The notes under the pieces are model-generated. The model was not told where the DNA came from and did no database searches. It was given only the letters and a program-made list of their open reading frames with translations. The translations under genes and the position numbers were made by a program. 14,937 nucleotides of DNA from DATDCV01 sp036524155. Its GTDB lineage: Bacteria; Verrucomicrobiota; Verrucomicrobiia; Limisphaerales; UBA8199. Of the stretch, positions 6,617 through 14,151 are shown piece after piece; the first letter of the stretch is position 1; each line of letters opens with the position of its first letter. The stretch is taken from the NCBI GenBank assembly GCA_036524155.1, contig DATDCV010000108.1:1-14937 (forward strand). Reading direction: 5' to 3'.

Positions 6617-7753
6617 TTGGCGGCTGTGGTCACGCTCGAACACAGCCACCTGTTTGCTCACCTAGGCCTGGAATGCCTGCGAACTCTGCCGCGCATCGCG
6701 CGCGAGCAAAGCTTCGGCCCGGGACAGGAAGTGTTCCGCGAGGGGGCTCCCGGGGATGGGCTCTACGTGGTGAAAGACGGTTTGGTGGAGATTTCCGTCC
6801 TGGTCGGGTCCGTCCGTCATGTGTTTTCGGAAGTTCGACCGGGCGATTTTTTTGGGGAGATGGCTGTGCTGGAGGATAAAGGCAGGTCAGCGACGGCCAC
6901 GGCACGGCAACCGAGCATCGTTTATTTCATTCCGAATGCGGAGGTCCTCAAGCTGGTCGGGAGTTCCCCCGAACTGGCGATGACCTTGTTGCGCGAGATC
7001 AGCCACCGGCTCCGCGAATTCAACCACCAGTACCTGCGCGAAGTGCTGCAGGCCGAACGACTCACGGTCATCGGTCGTTTCGCCCGTTCGATTGTTCACG
7101 ATCTCAAAAACCCGCTGAACATTATCGGGCTGACAGCCGAGATGGCCGGCATGGCCCGGCTCGCACCCGAGTTGCGGCAGGATGCGACGAACACGATCCG
7201 GCTCCAGGTTGATCGCATCAGCGAGATGGTGAATGAGATCCTGGACTTCACGCAAGGCACCCAGTCGCAATTGGTGCTGCCGCCAATGGACTACGGGGAG
7301 TTTGTTGGCCGCGCGGTCGAGGAGGTGCGCAGGGAAACTGCACTCAAAAACGTCACGATTGAACTCCAAAACCCTCCGCCGTCGGTGCCGCTGCTGATAA
7401 ACCCCAAGCGTTTGCGACGGGTGTTCCATAATCTCGCACAAAACGCAACCGAAGCCATGAGCGAAGGTGGTCACATATTTCTGCGGTTCACCGCCACTCC
7501 CGCCGAAGTGGTCACGGAGTTCGAGGACACCGGCCCCGGCATCGCCTCCGAGATCGCGGACCATTTATTTCAGGCTTTTGCCACCTACGGGAAGATGCAC
7601 GGCACCGGGCTTGGACTTTCCATCTGCAAACGTATCCTCGAGGATCATCGCGGTTGGATCAAAGCGCTCAACCAACCCGGGCGGGGTGCCATCTTTGCCT
7701 TCGGTCTGCCGCGGCCAGGAGTGGCGCCCGAAGCGACTGCGTCCGCCAACTGA
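6617..7753 (+). CDS. Cytosolic sensor histidine kinase with N-terminal cyclic-nucleotide-binding domain
   Basis: The protein is 378 residues. Residues 15-125 form a CAP/cNMP-binding-like barrel (EVFREGAPGDGLYVVKDG, then PGDFFGEMAVLEDKGRSATA, in which FGE and Arg90 match the phosphate-binding cassette). Residues 145-370 are an NtrB-like kinase core. They have H-box SIVHDLKNPLNIIG with phospho-acceptor H161, N-box HNLAQNATEA (N272, N276), G1 DTGPGIA (304-310), F-box LFQAF and G2 GTGLGLS (329-335). No membrane segment is present, so the signal should be a cytosolic small molecule, possibly a cyclic nucleotide; the ligand is inferred. The frame begins at TTG 6617; GTG 6626 is an alternative, and the next ATG would cut into the cNMP domain. 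No strong ribosome-binding site is seen. The NtrC-type regulator at 10042-11472 is its likely partner although mutL lies between. The neighbours mutL and the island show no functional link to it. Confidence 0.85.
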   Translation: MAAVVTLEHSHLFAHLGLECLRTLPRIAREQSFGPGQEVFREGAPGDGLYVVKDGLVEISVLVGSVRHVFSEVRPGDFFGEMAVLEDKGRSATATARQPSIVYFIPNAEVLKLVGSSPELAMTLLREISHRLREFNHQYLREVLQAERLTVIGRFARSIVHDLKNPLNIIGLTAEMAGMARLAPELRQDATNTIRLQVDRISEMVNEILDFTQGTQSQLVLPPMDYGEFVGRAVEEVRRETALKNVTIELQNPPPSVPLLINPKRLRRVFHNLAQNATEAMSEGGHIFLRFTATPAEVVTEFEDTGPGIASEIADHLFQAFATYGKMHGTGLGLSICKRILEDHRGWIKALNQPGRGAIFAFGLPRPGVAPEATASAN

Positions 7754-7766
7754 GGCTGTGGCCTCA
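7751..7766 (+). terminator. Hairpin at the kinase stop codon
   Basis: TGAGGC-TGTG-GCCTCA is a perfect 6-bp stem that includes the TGA stop. A second imperfect hairpin (GACTCTCAT 7799-7807 with ATGCGAGTC 7812-7820, one mismatch) follows before mutL. Neither has a T-run. They may mark the end of the kinase transcript or simply mRNA structure in the 100-bp gap. Confidence 0.25.
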
Positions 7767-7853
7767 CGGTCGCGATGGACAAATGTCTTGGCAGGAGGGA
7801 CTCTCATGCGAATGCGAGTCGCTCTTGACTAAACCGCTTAAACGTCTGCCCGC

Positions 7854-9962
7854 ATGAACCGCATCCGTCTGTTGCCGGAACACGTCGCCAACCAGATCGC
7901 GGCGGGCGAGGTGATCGAGCGGCCCGCCAGCGTGGTGAAGGAGTTGGTCGAAAATGCACTCGATGCGCAAGCCCGACGCGTCACGATAGAAATCCAAGCC
8001 GGCGGCCGAAGCCTCATCCGGGTGATCGATGACGGCATCGGGATGAGTCGCGACGACGCGTTGCTTTGTCTGGAACGCCATGCGACGAGCAAAATTCGGC
8101 GCGCGGAAGACCTGGCAGCGGTGGCGACAATGGGTTTCCGTGGCGAGGCCCTGCCCAGCATCGCGAGCGTCAGCCGGTTCACCCTCACGACCCGCGAGCG
8201 AGACGCCGATGCTCCCGAAGGCACACAGATCCTCATCAACGCCGGGAGAATCCTCGAAGTCAAGGCCGCGGGTAGTGCGTCGGGAACCACTGTGGAAGTG
8301 CGCCACCTTTTCTCGAACCTGCCTGCGCGCCGCAAATTCCTCCGCACCGAACAAACCGAATCCGCCCACATCGATCACTATCTGACGCTGGCGGCCCTGG
8401 CTTACCCCGGGGTGGGTTTTACCTTCCAACGGGATGGCAAGGTGGTGTGGCAATTGCCAGCGCTTGAAACGAGCCCGGATCTCGAATCACGGTTGAGCGG
8501 CTTGCGCCAGCGGCTCCGCGCGTTGTCCGGGGGCGAACAAAAACTAGTGGCGGTGAATTTTTCCGCCGCGCTTCCCGCCGCGGCCGAACCGGAGGAGCTT
8601 GATGAGGGCCGCTTTGAAACCGCGCGCCCGGCCAATGAGCCGGAATCGGCGGCCGGGAAACCGGAACCCGAGCCGGACCTCCGCGTGTGGGGCTTTATCG
8701 GCGGCCCGGGTGTGTCCCGCGCCACCCGCGAGGACCAGCACTTGTATGTAAACAAAAGGCCCGTGGAAAACCGAGGCTTGAACTTTGCCCTGCTCGAAGG
8801 CTACCACACCGCGTTGATGAAAGGACGATATCCTGTTGCCTGCCTCTTCCTGGAAATCGACCCTTCCGAAGTCGACGTCAATATTCATCCGGCGAAGCGC
8901 GAAGTTAAATTCCATCGTGAAATGGAGGTTCGACGCCTGGTTACCCAGGCAATACGGCGAACGTTGTTCGAGTTTCATGCTGCTGGAACCCCGGGCCTTC
9001 AGGCCCCGGGTGCCTCCCCCGCCGGATCGGGAGATAATGGCTCCTCCGCCACCGCGGCAGCCGCCGCGTTCCCCCGCTTGTCCGCCACCCAGGAGCAGAA
9101 AGCCCTGCCGAATTTCCCGACGGCGCTTAGTTCGGTGACCGGGGCGAGCCAACTGCTGCCGCCCACGCAGGCACCCCTCCGGATGGGGTTTGGCTCACCG
9201 TCGGTGCCGTCTGCCACGCCGGGCAGGCCCCAAGAGTCCGAGGCGGAGAACCGGCCCGCGGCGGGAAACGCGCCGCTCCGCCCGGGCTCGCCAGCCTCAC
9301 TGCCCGAGCCGCGCGACCTGGAGAGGGTTAGCACGCGCCCGCAGCCGCTGCCGGAGCCTGCCCCGGTGGCGTTGCTTTCAGTGCCGCTACGACTCCTCGG
9401 CGTTGTCGGCAAGCTCTATGTAATCCTCGAGTCCGACCGCGGCCTGGTCCTGCTTGACCAGCATGCGGCTCACGAACGAGTGCTGTTCGAGCAGATGCTC
9501 AACCGGTTGGAACGCGATGAGCAGGCTCCTTCGCAGAAACTCCTGCTGCCGGAGACCGTCGAACTATCGGCCAAGGACGCCAATTTCGTCCGGGAGCAAT
9601 TGCCGGTTCTAACGCGGTTGGGAGTTGGTCTGAGCGAGTTTGGCGAGCGAACGTTCCTCCTCGACGCTTTGCCCCCGTTTGCAAAGGCGGCCGACCCCCG
9701 GCGGTTCGTGCTCGAAATAGTTGATGAGCTCAAGGCAACCGGACAGGAAGTAAACTCCTTTCGCCTCGGGGAACACACCGTCGCGAAAACCGTGTGCCGC
9801 CACGCAGTGAAGGCGCATGACCCCCTCGCGGGCACGGAGTTGGAGGCCTTGATCGAGGACCTGCGCCACTGCGCCATGCCCTACACCTGCCCCCATGGCC
9901 GTCCAACCCTGATCGAAATGAACTTCCGAGAACTCGAAAAGAAGTTTGGCCGGGTGGTATAG
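7854..9962 (+). CDS. mutL: DNA mismatch repair protein MutL, endonuclease type
   Basis: The protein is 702 residues, within the usual range for MutL. The N-terminal GHKL ATPase has NQIAAGEV-ERPASVVKELVENALDA (catalytic E30, Mg-binding N34), DDGIGM (59-64), RHATSK and GFRGEALPSIASVS. The C-terminal dimerisation and nuclease domain (about 510-702) has the metal-binding DQHAAHERVLFE motif (D535 onward), VCR (647-649, for the usual ACR) and CPHGRP (679-684). It therefore belongs to the MutH-independent class that nicks the nascent strand itself after MutS recognition. A Pro/Ala/Ser-rich linker of about 140 residues (370-510) joins the halves. The start ATG matches the family N-terminus (NRIRLLPEHVANQ). 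It follows the kinase gene by 100 bp in the same direction, with no mutS nearby, and is convergent with the response regulator. Confidence 0.97.
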   Translation: MNRIRLLPEHVANQIAAGEVIERPASVVKELVENALDAQARRVTIEIQAGGRSLIRVIDDGIGMSRDDALLCLERHATSKIRRAEDLAAVATMGFRGEALPSIASVSRFTLTTRERDADAPEGTQILINAGRILEVKAAGSASGTTVEVRHLFSNLPARRKFLRTEQTESAHIDHYLTLAALAYPGVGFTFQRDGKVVWQLPALETSPDLESRLSGLRQRLRALSGGEQKLVAVNFSAALPAAAEPEELDEGRFETARPANEPESAAGKPEPEPDLRVWGFIGGPGVSRATREDQHLYVNKRPVENRGLNFALLEGYHTALMKGRYPVACLFLEIDPSEVDVNIHPAKREVKFHREMEVRRLVTQAIRRTLFEFHAAGTPGLQAPGASPAGSGDNGSSATAAAAAFPRLSATQEQKALPNFPTALSSVTGASQLLPPTQAPLRMGFGSPSVPSATPGRPQESEAENRPAAGNAPLRPGSPASLPEPRDLERVSTRPQPLPEPAPVALLSVPLRLLGVVGKLYVILESDRGLVLLDQHAAHERVLFEQMLNRLERDEQAPSQKLLLPETVELSAKDANFVREQLPVLTRLGVGLSEFGERTFLLDALPPFAKAADPRRFVLEIVDELKATGQEVNSFRLGEHTVAKTVCRHAVKAHDPLAGTELEALIEDLRHCAMPYTCPHGRPTLIEMNFRELEKKFGRVV

Positions 9963-10019
9963 GTCCGAATTTCGAAGTCCCAGGTCGGAATCATTGCCGG
10001 CGGGGGCTCGCAGGGCACG

Positions 10020-10037
10020 GCGGTCAGTGGAGACCGC
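10020..10037. terminator. Hairpin between convergent genes
   Basis: GCGGTC (10020-10025) pairs with GACCGC (10032-10037) around a 6-base loop in the 79-bp gap between the mutL stop and the response regulator stop. The position suits a bidirectional terminator, but neither side has a T-run. Confidence 0.35.
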
Positions 10038-10041
10038 GGGG

Positions 10042-11472
10042 TTACTTGATCGTCATTTCCCGCCGGATTCTGAATTTCTCGATCCGGTTGCGCAAGGTCG
10101 CGCGCGTGATCCCGAGCAGCTTCGCGGCGTGGACCTGATTGCCGCCGGTTTCTTTGAGCGCTTCAATGACCAACTCGCGCTCGACGGCGGGTATGACCTT
10201 CAACTTCGGGTCACGCCTGGCCCAGTGAAATAGTTGACGCGCCAGGGCGCTCAAATCCTCCCTGCCGCCTGCCGAACTCACGGCAGTGCCCGGGCCGGAT
10301 TCCGGGCCGGTGACCTCGCCCGGCAAATCCGTCGGCAGGATGGCTTCTCCTTTGGCAATCACTAGCGCGCGCCGGACGGCATTCTCCAACTCCCGGACAT
10401 TGCCCGGCCAATGATATTTTTCGAGCTGCTTCAGTGCCGCCGGCGCGATCGACCGGGGCGGTGCTTGCTGGTCTCGAGCGAATTTCTTCAGAAAATAGTT
10501 CACCAGCAGACGAATGTCTTCCCGGCGCTCGCGCAAGGGCGGGATCTGGATCCGCACCACGTTCAGGCGATAGAACAGGTCCTCGCGAAAATGCCGATCA
10601 GCGACGGCCTGCTCGAGAGCTTTGTTCGTCGCGGCGATGATGCGCACATCCACCTTGATCGGCTGGTTGCCCCCCACCCGCTCGAATGTGCCCGACTGCA
10701 GCACGCGGAGTATCTTGGTCTGGGTGGCCGGCGTCATGTCGCCGATTTCGTCCAGAAATAGCGTCCCCCGATGGCATTGCTCAAATTTGCCGATGCGCTG
10801 CAACGCCGCGCCTGTGAAAGCACCGCGCTCGTGTCCGAACAATTCGCTCTCGAGCAACTGCTCCGGGATGGCGGCGCAGTTCACTGCCAGAAAGGGCTGC
10901 TGGCTCCGGTTGCTGTGATGGTAAACCGCCCGGGCGACCAATTCCTTGCCGGTGCCGCTCTCGCCGGTGATCAGGGCCGTGGCATCGGACGCCGCCAGTT
11001 GCCCGATCAACTTGAAAACCTGTTGCATCCCTTCGCTGCGCCCGATAATCCCCTGTTCGTAATCCTCGCTTTCGAGCAGCGGCTGATACGAAACCACTTG
11101 CTTCATGTCCCGCGCCGCTTTTAACGCGTTGCGTACGATCTCCTGGAGCTTGGGGACCTCAAACGGTTTCAGCAAATAATCGTAAGCGCCGAGCTTCATC
11201 GCTTCGATCGCCGTTTGCGTCGTCCCGTAAGCCGTCATGAGAATCACCAGCAGCTTCGAATCAATCTGCCGGATCCGGCGCAGCGTCTCCAACCCGTTCA
11301 GACCCCCCATGCGGATATCCATCAGCACGAGATCCGGCCTGAGCTTGGGCAGCAGGCGCAGTCCTTCCTCGCCGCTGGAAGCTGTGCTCAGCTCGATCTC
11401 CGGCGAATCGAATATTCGCCGAAACGAGTACTGCACATCTTCCTCATCGTCTATGACCAGCAGCTTATCCAT
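10042..11472 (-). CDS. Sigma-54-dependent response regulator, NtrC/AtoC family
   Basis: The protein is 476 residues, typical for the family. The receiver domain (1-120) has acidic pocket DDEED (8-12), phospho-acceptor D52 in LVLMDIRM, T80 and K102 in LLKPF. The AAA+ domain (about 140-380) has Walker A GESGTGKE (170-177), the sigma-54-contacting loop GAFTGA (217-222), Walker B GTLFLDEIGDM, and arginine-bearing FREDLFYRLNVV and PLRERREDI. The C-terminal Fis-type helix-turn-helix has GGNQVHAAKLLGITRATLRNRIEK. Once phosphorylated it should oligomerise and drive open complex formation by sigma-54 polymerase. The cNMP-kinase at 6617-7753 is the closest candidate phosphodonor. It is divergent from the aminotransferase across 159 bp, where I see no clear -24/-12 site, and convergent with mutL. 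Target genes are unknown. Confidence 0.95.
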   Translation of the reverse strand: MDKLLVIDDEEDVQYSFRRIFDSPEIELSTASSGEEGLRLLPKLRPDLVLMDIRMGGLNGLETLRRIRQIDSKLLVILMTAYGTTQTAIEAMKLGAYDYLLKPFEVPKLQEIVRNALKAARDMKQVVSYQPLLESEDYEQGIIGRSEGMQQVFKLIGQLAASDATALITGESGTGKELVARAVYHHSNRSQQPFLAVNCAAIPEQLLESELFGHERGAFTGAALQRIGKFEQCHRGTLFLDEIGDMTPATQTKILRVLQSGTFERVGGNQPIKVDVRIIAATNKALEQAVADRHFREDLFYRLNVVRIQIPPLRERREDIRLLVNYFLKKFARDQQAPPRSIAPAALKQLEKYHWPGNVRELENAVRRALVIAKGEAILPTDLPGEVTGPESGPGTAVSSAGGREDLSALARQLFHWARRDPKLKVIPAVERELVIEALKETGGNQVHAAKLLGITRATLRNRIEKFRIRREMTIK

Positions 11473-11631
11473 CGCATCGAATCCGTGGAAATTAGCCGAT
11501 TTTGGCGGGATCGACAGACCTTTTTTGCGAACGTTTGAGTTTCCCCGGTTCTGCCGGACATATCGGGTGCCTTTCCGTCAAACGGCGCTTGCCGGACCGG
11601 GTTGCGACCGCCTAATGTTGGTGGCCTCTAC

Positions 11632-12912
11632 ATGAAGTCAAACGGATTATCCGCGTTGGGCCGCCGCACAGCCACGCCGCCCATTTCCTGGCTCATGGCG
11701 ACCGCCCTCGCCCGGCCGGGACTGATCTCGCTCGCGGCCGGATTTACCGACAAGGAATCTCTGCCGCTCAAGGAAGCGCGCCAAGCATTGACAGAAATTC
11801 TGAATTCGCCGACCGAGGGGCGGACGGCTTTGCAGTACGGCACCACCGCTGGAGAGCCGGCGCTGCGTCGGCTTACGGCGGAGCGGATCCGGGTGCTCGA
11901 CGGCTGTGCGGACGGGGCGGTTTACTCGGCCGATCGCCTGCTGTTGACCAGCGGCTCTCAGCAGGTGCTTTACATGGTCACCGAAGCTCTTTGTGATCCC
12001 GGAGATTTCGTCCTGGTGGAGGATCCGACCTATTTTGTTTTCCTGGGAATCCTGCAAAGCCACGGAATCCATGCGCGTGGGGTAAGGCTTGAAACGGACG
12101 GCCTCGACCTGGCCCATCTCGAATTAGTGCTCGAACAGCTTAAACAACGCGGACAACTGCCGCGCTTGAAGTTGCTGTATCTCGTCAGTTATCACCAGAA
12201 CCCCACGAGCACAACGACCAGCTTCCACAAGAAGCAGAGCGTTTTAAGCCTCCTGCGTTACTATGAGCGCGCCGCGGGCCATCCGATCTATCTGCTCGAA
12301 GACGCGGCCTACCGCGAACTGACCTTTCAGGGCGGGGACGTCCAATCAGCGTTAGGAACCGGTAAGCAAGCGGACCGCGTTCTTTACGCCGGAACGTACA
12401 GCAAGCCTTTCGCCACCGGCGCCAGGGTTGGATACGGAATTTTACCTGAACCGGTGTTCCCTGTGGTGATGGGCATCAAGGGCAATCACGACTTTGGCTC
12501 GTCGAGCCTGTTGCAGCAGCTTTTGGCGAAAGTGATTTCCTCGGGGGCCTACGAGCGGCACCTGGTGAAGCTGCGAGCGAGGTACGCGCATAAAGCCAAG
12601 ATAATGCTGGACGTCCTGCAAAAGGAAATGCCCGAAGGAGTCCGCTGGGTCGTGCCTCAGGGAGGCCTGTATTACTGGGTCCGGGTGCCGGAAAAAGCCA
12701 CATCAGGCATGAAATCAAGGCTGTTCCAGACGGCGTTGCGCAAGCAGGTCCTCTATGTCCCGGGCGAGTTGTGCTACGTGGATGACCCCGCCCGCCCCAA
12801 GCCCAACCATGAAATGCGCCTCAGTTTCGGGGCGGAATCGGAGACCCTCCTCATGGAAGGCATCAAACGCCTCGCCGCCGCGATTATGCTATCCCTGGCC
12901 CGACGTGGCTGA
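11632..12912 (+). CDS. PLP-dependent aminotransferase, fold type I (LysN/MocR-domain-like)
   Basis: The protein is 426 residues from ATG 11632. An in-frame TTG at 11602 would add ten residues without family character, so I prefer the ATG. Motifs in order are LISLAAGFTDKESLP and ALQYGTTAGEPALRRL, typical of the 2-aminoadipate/kynurenine aminotransferase group. TSGSQQVL and EDPTYFVFLG follow, then YHQNPTSTT (N190), LLEDAAYREL (D224, PLP pyridine), GTYSKPFATGARVGYG (Schiff-base K258) and HEMRLSFGAES (R396, substrate carboxylate). It transfers an amino group from an amino acid to a 2-oxo acid in the cytosol. The exact substrate cannot be read from sequence. Unlike MocR regulators it lacks an N-terminal GntR helix-turn-helix, so it is a stand-alone enzyme. 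It is divergent from the NtrC-type regulator and could be its target, though no sigma-54 promoter is evident. No pathway partner lies nearby. Confidence 0.92.
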   Translation: MKSNGLSALGRRTATPPISWLMATALARPGLISLAAGFTDKESLPLKEARQALTEILNSPTEGRTALQYGTTAGEPALRRLTAERIRVLDGCADGAVYSADRLLLTSGSQQVLYMVTEALCDPGDFVLVEDPTYFVFLGILQSHGIHARGVRLETDGLDLAHLELVLEQLKQRGQLPRLKLLYLVSYHQNPTSTTTSFHKKQSVLSLLRYYERAAGHPIYLLEDAAYRELTFQGGDVQSALGTGKQADRVLYAGTYSKPFATGARVGYGILPEPVFPVVMGIKGNHDFGSSSLLQQLLAKVISSGAYERHLVKLRARYAHKAKIMLDVLQKEMPEGVRWVVPQGGLYYWVRVPEKATSGMKSRLFQTALRKQVLYVPGELCYVDDPARPKPNHEMRLSFGAESETLLMEGIKRLAAAIMLSLARRG

Positions 12913-12961
12913 AGGCGCGAGCCGCGGCACGGACTTGCGGGTATCGCCGTCGGTTGGGCCA

Positions 12962-13015
12962 ACTCCGCAGACTTTTAGCCTGCGGTTTCGCAGAGTCCCA
13001 CTCTGCTTTTGGAGT
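12962..13015. repeat. Two-armed palindromic element after the aminotransferase gene
   Basis: The outer arms are ACTCC (12962-12966) and GGAGT (13011-13015). Inside are CCGCAG/CTGCGG (12965-12970/12980-12985) and GCAGAGT/ACTCTGC (12990-12996/13000-13006). The outer and first inner arms overlap by two bases. This nested layout resembles dispersed intergenic palindromes. Whether it recurs in the genome cannot be told from this window. Confidence 0.45.
12990..13010 (+). terminator. Rho-independent terminator candidate for the aminotransferase gene
   Basis: GCAGAGT-CCC-ACTCTGC is a perfect 7-bp stem followed at once by TTTT (13007-13010), 77 bp past the stop codon. It is the best terminator candidate in the window, although the T-run is short. 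Confidence 0.5.
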
Positions 13016-13075
13016 CCGGCCGCGATTTTCAATTGAGGCTTAAGAAAGCGGCGGAAGGGAAGGGGACATTGAATT

Positions 13076-13096
13076 TCTCTGATATTTGGTCAGAGA
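13076..13096. repeat. Hairpin next to an AGGGGACATT motif
   Basis: TCTCTGA (13076-13082) pairs with TCAGAGA (13090-13096) around TATTTGG. Just upstream is AAGGGGACATTGAA (about 13060-13073), a motif often seen at dispersed REP-like elements or small element ends. No matching TGTCCCC arm is found within the window. Confidence 0.35.
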
Positions 13097-13102
13097 GATT
13101 AG

Positions 13103-13129
13103 GCGATGAGGTCTGTCGCGATGAGGTCT
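13103..13129 (+). repeat. 15-bp tandem repeat, 1.8 copies
   Basis: GCGATGAGGTCTGTC is followed at once by GCGATGAGGTCT. It is directly visible, lies in non-coding DNA beside the hairpin at 13076-13096 and has no evident function. Confidence 0.85.
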
Positions 13130-13505
13130 TGAACCGGGTGATGATCGAGCGTATCTTAATGTAGCCCGCTAATGGCAGTCATGCGATTATGCGTACCGTG
13201 TGGTGGCATAGGTTTTTGGGCGGCCGGGAAGCCGAGAGCGTGAGTCCGCAGCGAAGTATGCCGTCTGTTTCCAGTGCCGGCCCGAAGTTGAAAAAGCAGT
13301 TTATCATAGCAGCCGGGCGTGGGCCGTGTCGGTCATTCCGTTGGAGAATCAGGACAACCTGACCAGCGAACAAATAACCGCTCTCAGCACCAGGCTGTCA
13401 GGCATGCATTGAGTTGCGCGCCCTGAACCATGGCAGCCGGCGGTGGGAGCGATCTCGCGGCCGGCACTTTCGCCGCCTTCGTCGATGAGACTGAGGAGCG
13501 GCGTT

Positions 13506-14048
13506 TTACTTGCCTGTCCGTTTAATAGTCCCCGAGGTATAGGGCTTGAATGATCCCGGCTGGCCAGGGGCCGCCATCTCGAAGGCGACCAGGAATTTCT
13601 CCGGTCCGGTCTTCTTGTAGGTTAATCGAAACTGTGGGCCCGCGCCCGGCTTGGTCAAGAACGTCAGCAGGTTGCCATCCGCCGACCACTCCACCGAATA
13701 TTCAATGACGTGGCCCTCGTTATCAAAATAGATGGCCTTTGCTTTGTCCTCCGTGGGGCCTGGGTAAATGATCATCAAATCGTCGTGGACGCCGGCTGGC
13801 CGGCCGGGCGCGGCAGCCAACTCCGCGTGATTGGTGCGCGTGATGATATGACCGGAGAGATCCAGGTGGAACCCGCAAGCGCCGCTGCTGCCTCCCGAGG
13901 GACTCTCGCCGTTCCATTCGCCAACTAGCGACTGCCACTGGGAGCCGAATGTCCCTGTCGATGACGCCGCTGCGCCTGTGTCTACGGTTGTCAAGCCCAT
14001 CAGCACGACTACGCCGAACAACAGGAGCGCGATTTGAGGATTCTTCAT
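13506..14048 (-). CDS. Small exported protein, lipocalin/nitrobindin-like beta-barrel (hypothetical)
   Basis: The protein is 180 residues. It begins with a classical signal peptide: MKNPQ, hydrophobic ALLLFGVVVLMGL, and likely cleavage after GAAA (about residue 28). The mature part opens with SLVGEWNGES and is rich in alternating beta strands (GFHLDLSGHIITRTNHAE, DDLMIIYPGP, AKAIYFDNEGHVIEYSVEW, LLTFLTKPG, FRLTYKKTG), ending in TSGTIKRTGK. A GEWxG start followed by repeated strands suggests a lipocalin/DUF1579-like barrel that binds a small ligand or lipid; this is inference from pattern. It lacks the lipobox cysteine, so it should be periplasmic or secreted. It lies 103 bp downstream of the prepilin gene on the same strand, with a hairpin between, so co-transcription is uncertain. 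The upstream gap shows no obvious promoter. Confidence 0.75.
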   Translation of the reverse strand: MKNPQIALLLFGVVVLMGLTTVDTGAAASSTGTFGSQWQSLVGEWNGESPSGGSSGACGFHLDLSGHIITRTNHAELAAAPGRPAGVHDDLMIIYPGPTEDKAKAIYFDNEGHVIEYSVEWSADGNLLTFLTKPGAGPQFRLTYKKTGPEKFLVAFEMAAPGQPGSFKPYTSGTIKRTGK

Positions 14049-14085
14049 CTTGCTGGATGTTTATGCCCTGACTGGAGCAGATCAA

Positions 14086-14100
14086 GCCCCGGTTTGGGGC
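14086..14100 (-). terminator. Hairpin downstream of the prepilin gene
   Basis: On the minus strand GCCCC-AAACC-GGGGC folds 51 bp after the prepilin stop and is followed by TTGATCT. It is a plausible weak terminator separating the prepilin from the exported-protein gene. Confidence 0.35.
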
Positions 14101-14151
14101 AGACGGAAAAATCCGGCGAATCCGCTGCCCCCGCGTCGTCCTCAGGCTCTC

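Larger units (their letters stand above)
13016..13505. other. Gene-free stretch between the aminotransferase and the exported protein
   Basis: There is no convincing gene. A 57-codon open frame (13189-13362) and other short frames match nothing I recognise. Bases 13311-13412 encode, without a start, a peptide ending PLENQDNLTSEQITAL before a stop. Its ENLTxEQ-like pattern recalls the region after the catalytic core in ISL3-type transposases and may be a transposase relic; this is weak. The stretch also holds a hairpin and a 15-bp tandem repeat, listed separately. Confidence 0.5.

Noticed and set aside
6887..7564. 225-codon minus-strand frame opposite the histidine kinase
   Set aside because: It is an antisense shadow in GC-rich DNA; the kinase motifs on the plus strand are decisive.
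7764..8453. 229-codon minus-strand frame opposite mutL
   Set aside because: It is an antisense shadow overlapping the highly conserved MutL ATPase region.
11473..11631. Sigma-54 (-24/-12) promoter in the divergent gap upstream of the aminotransferase
   Set aside because: No TGGCAC-N5-TTGC-like sequence with correct spacing was found on either strand by eye.
13189..13362. 57-codon frame in the gap before the exported protein
   Set aside because: No ribosome-binding site, motif or supporting context; composition looks non-coding.
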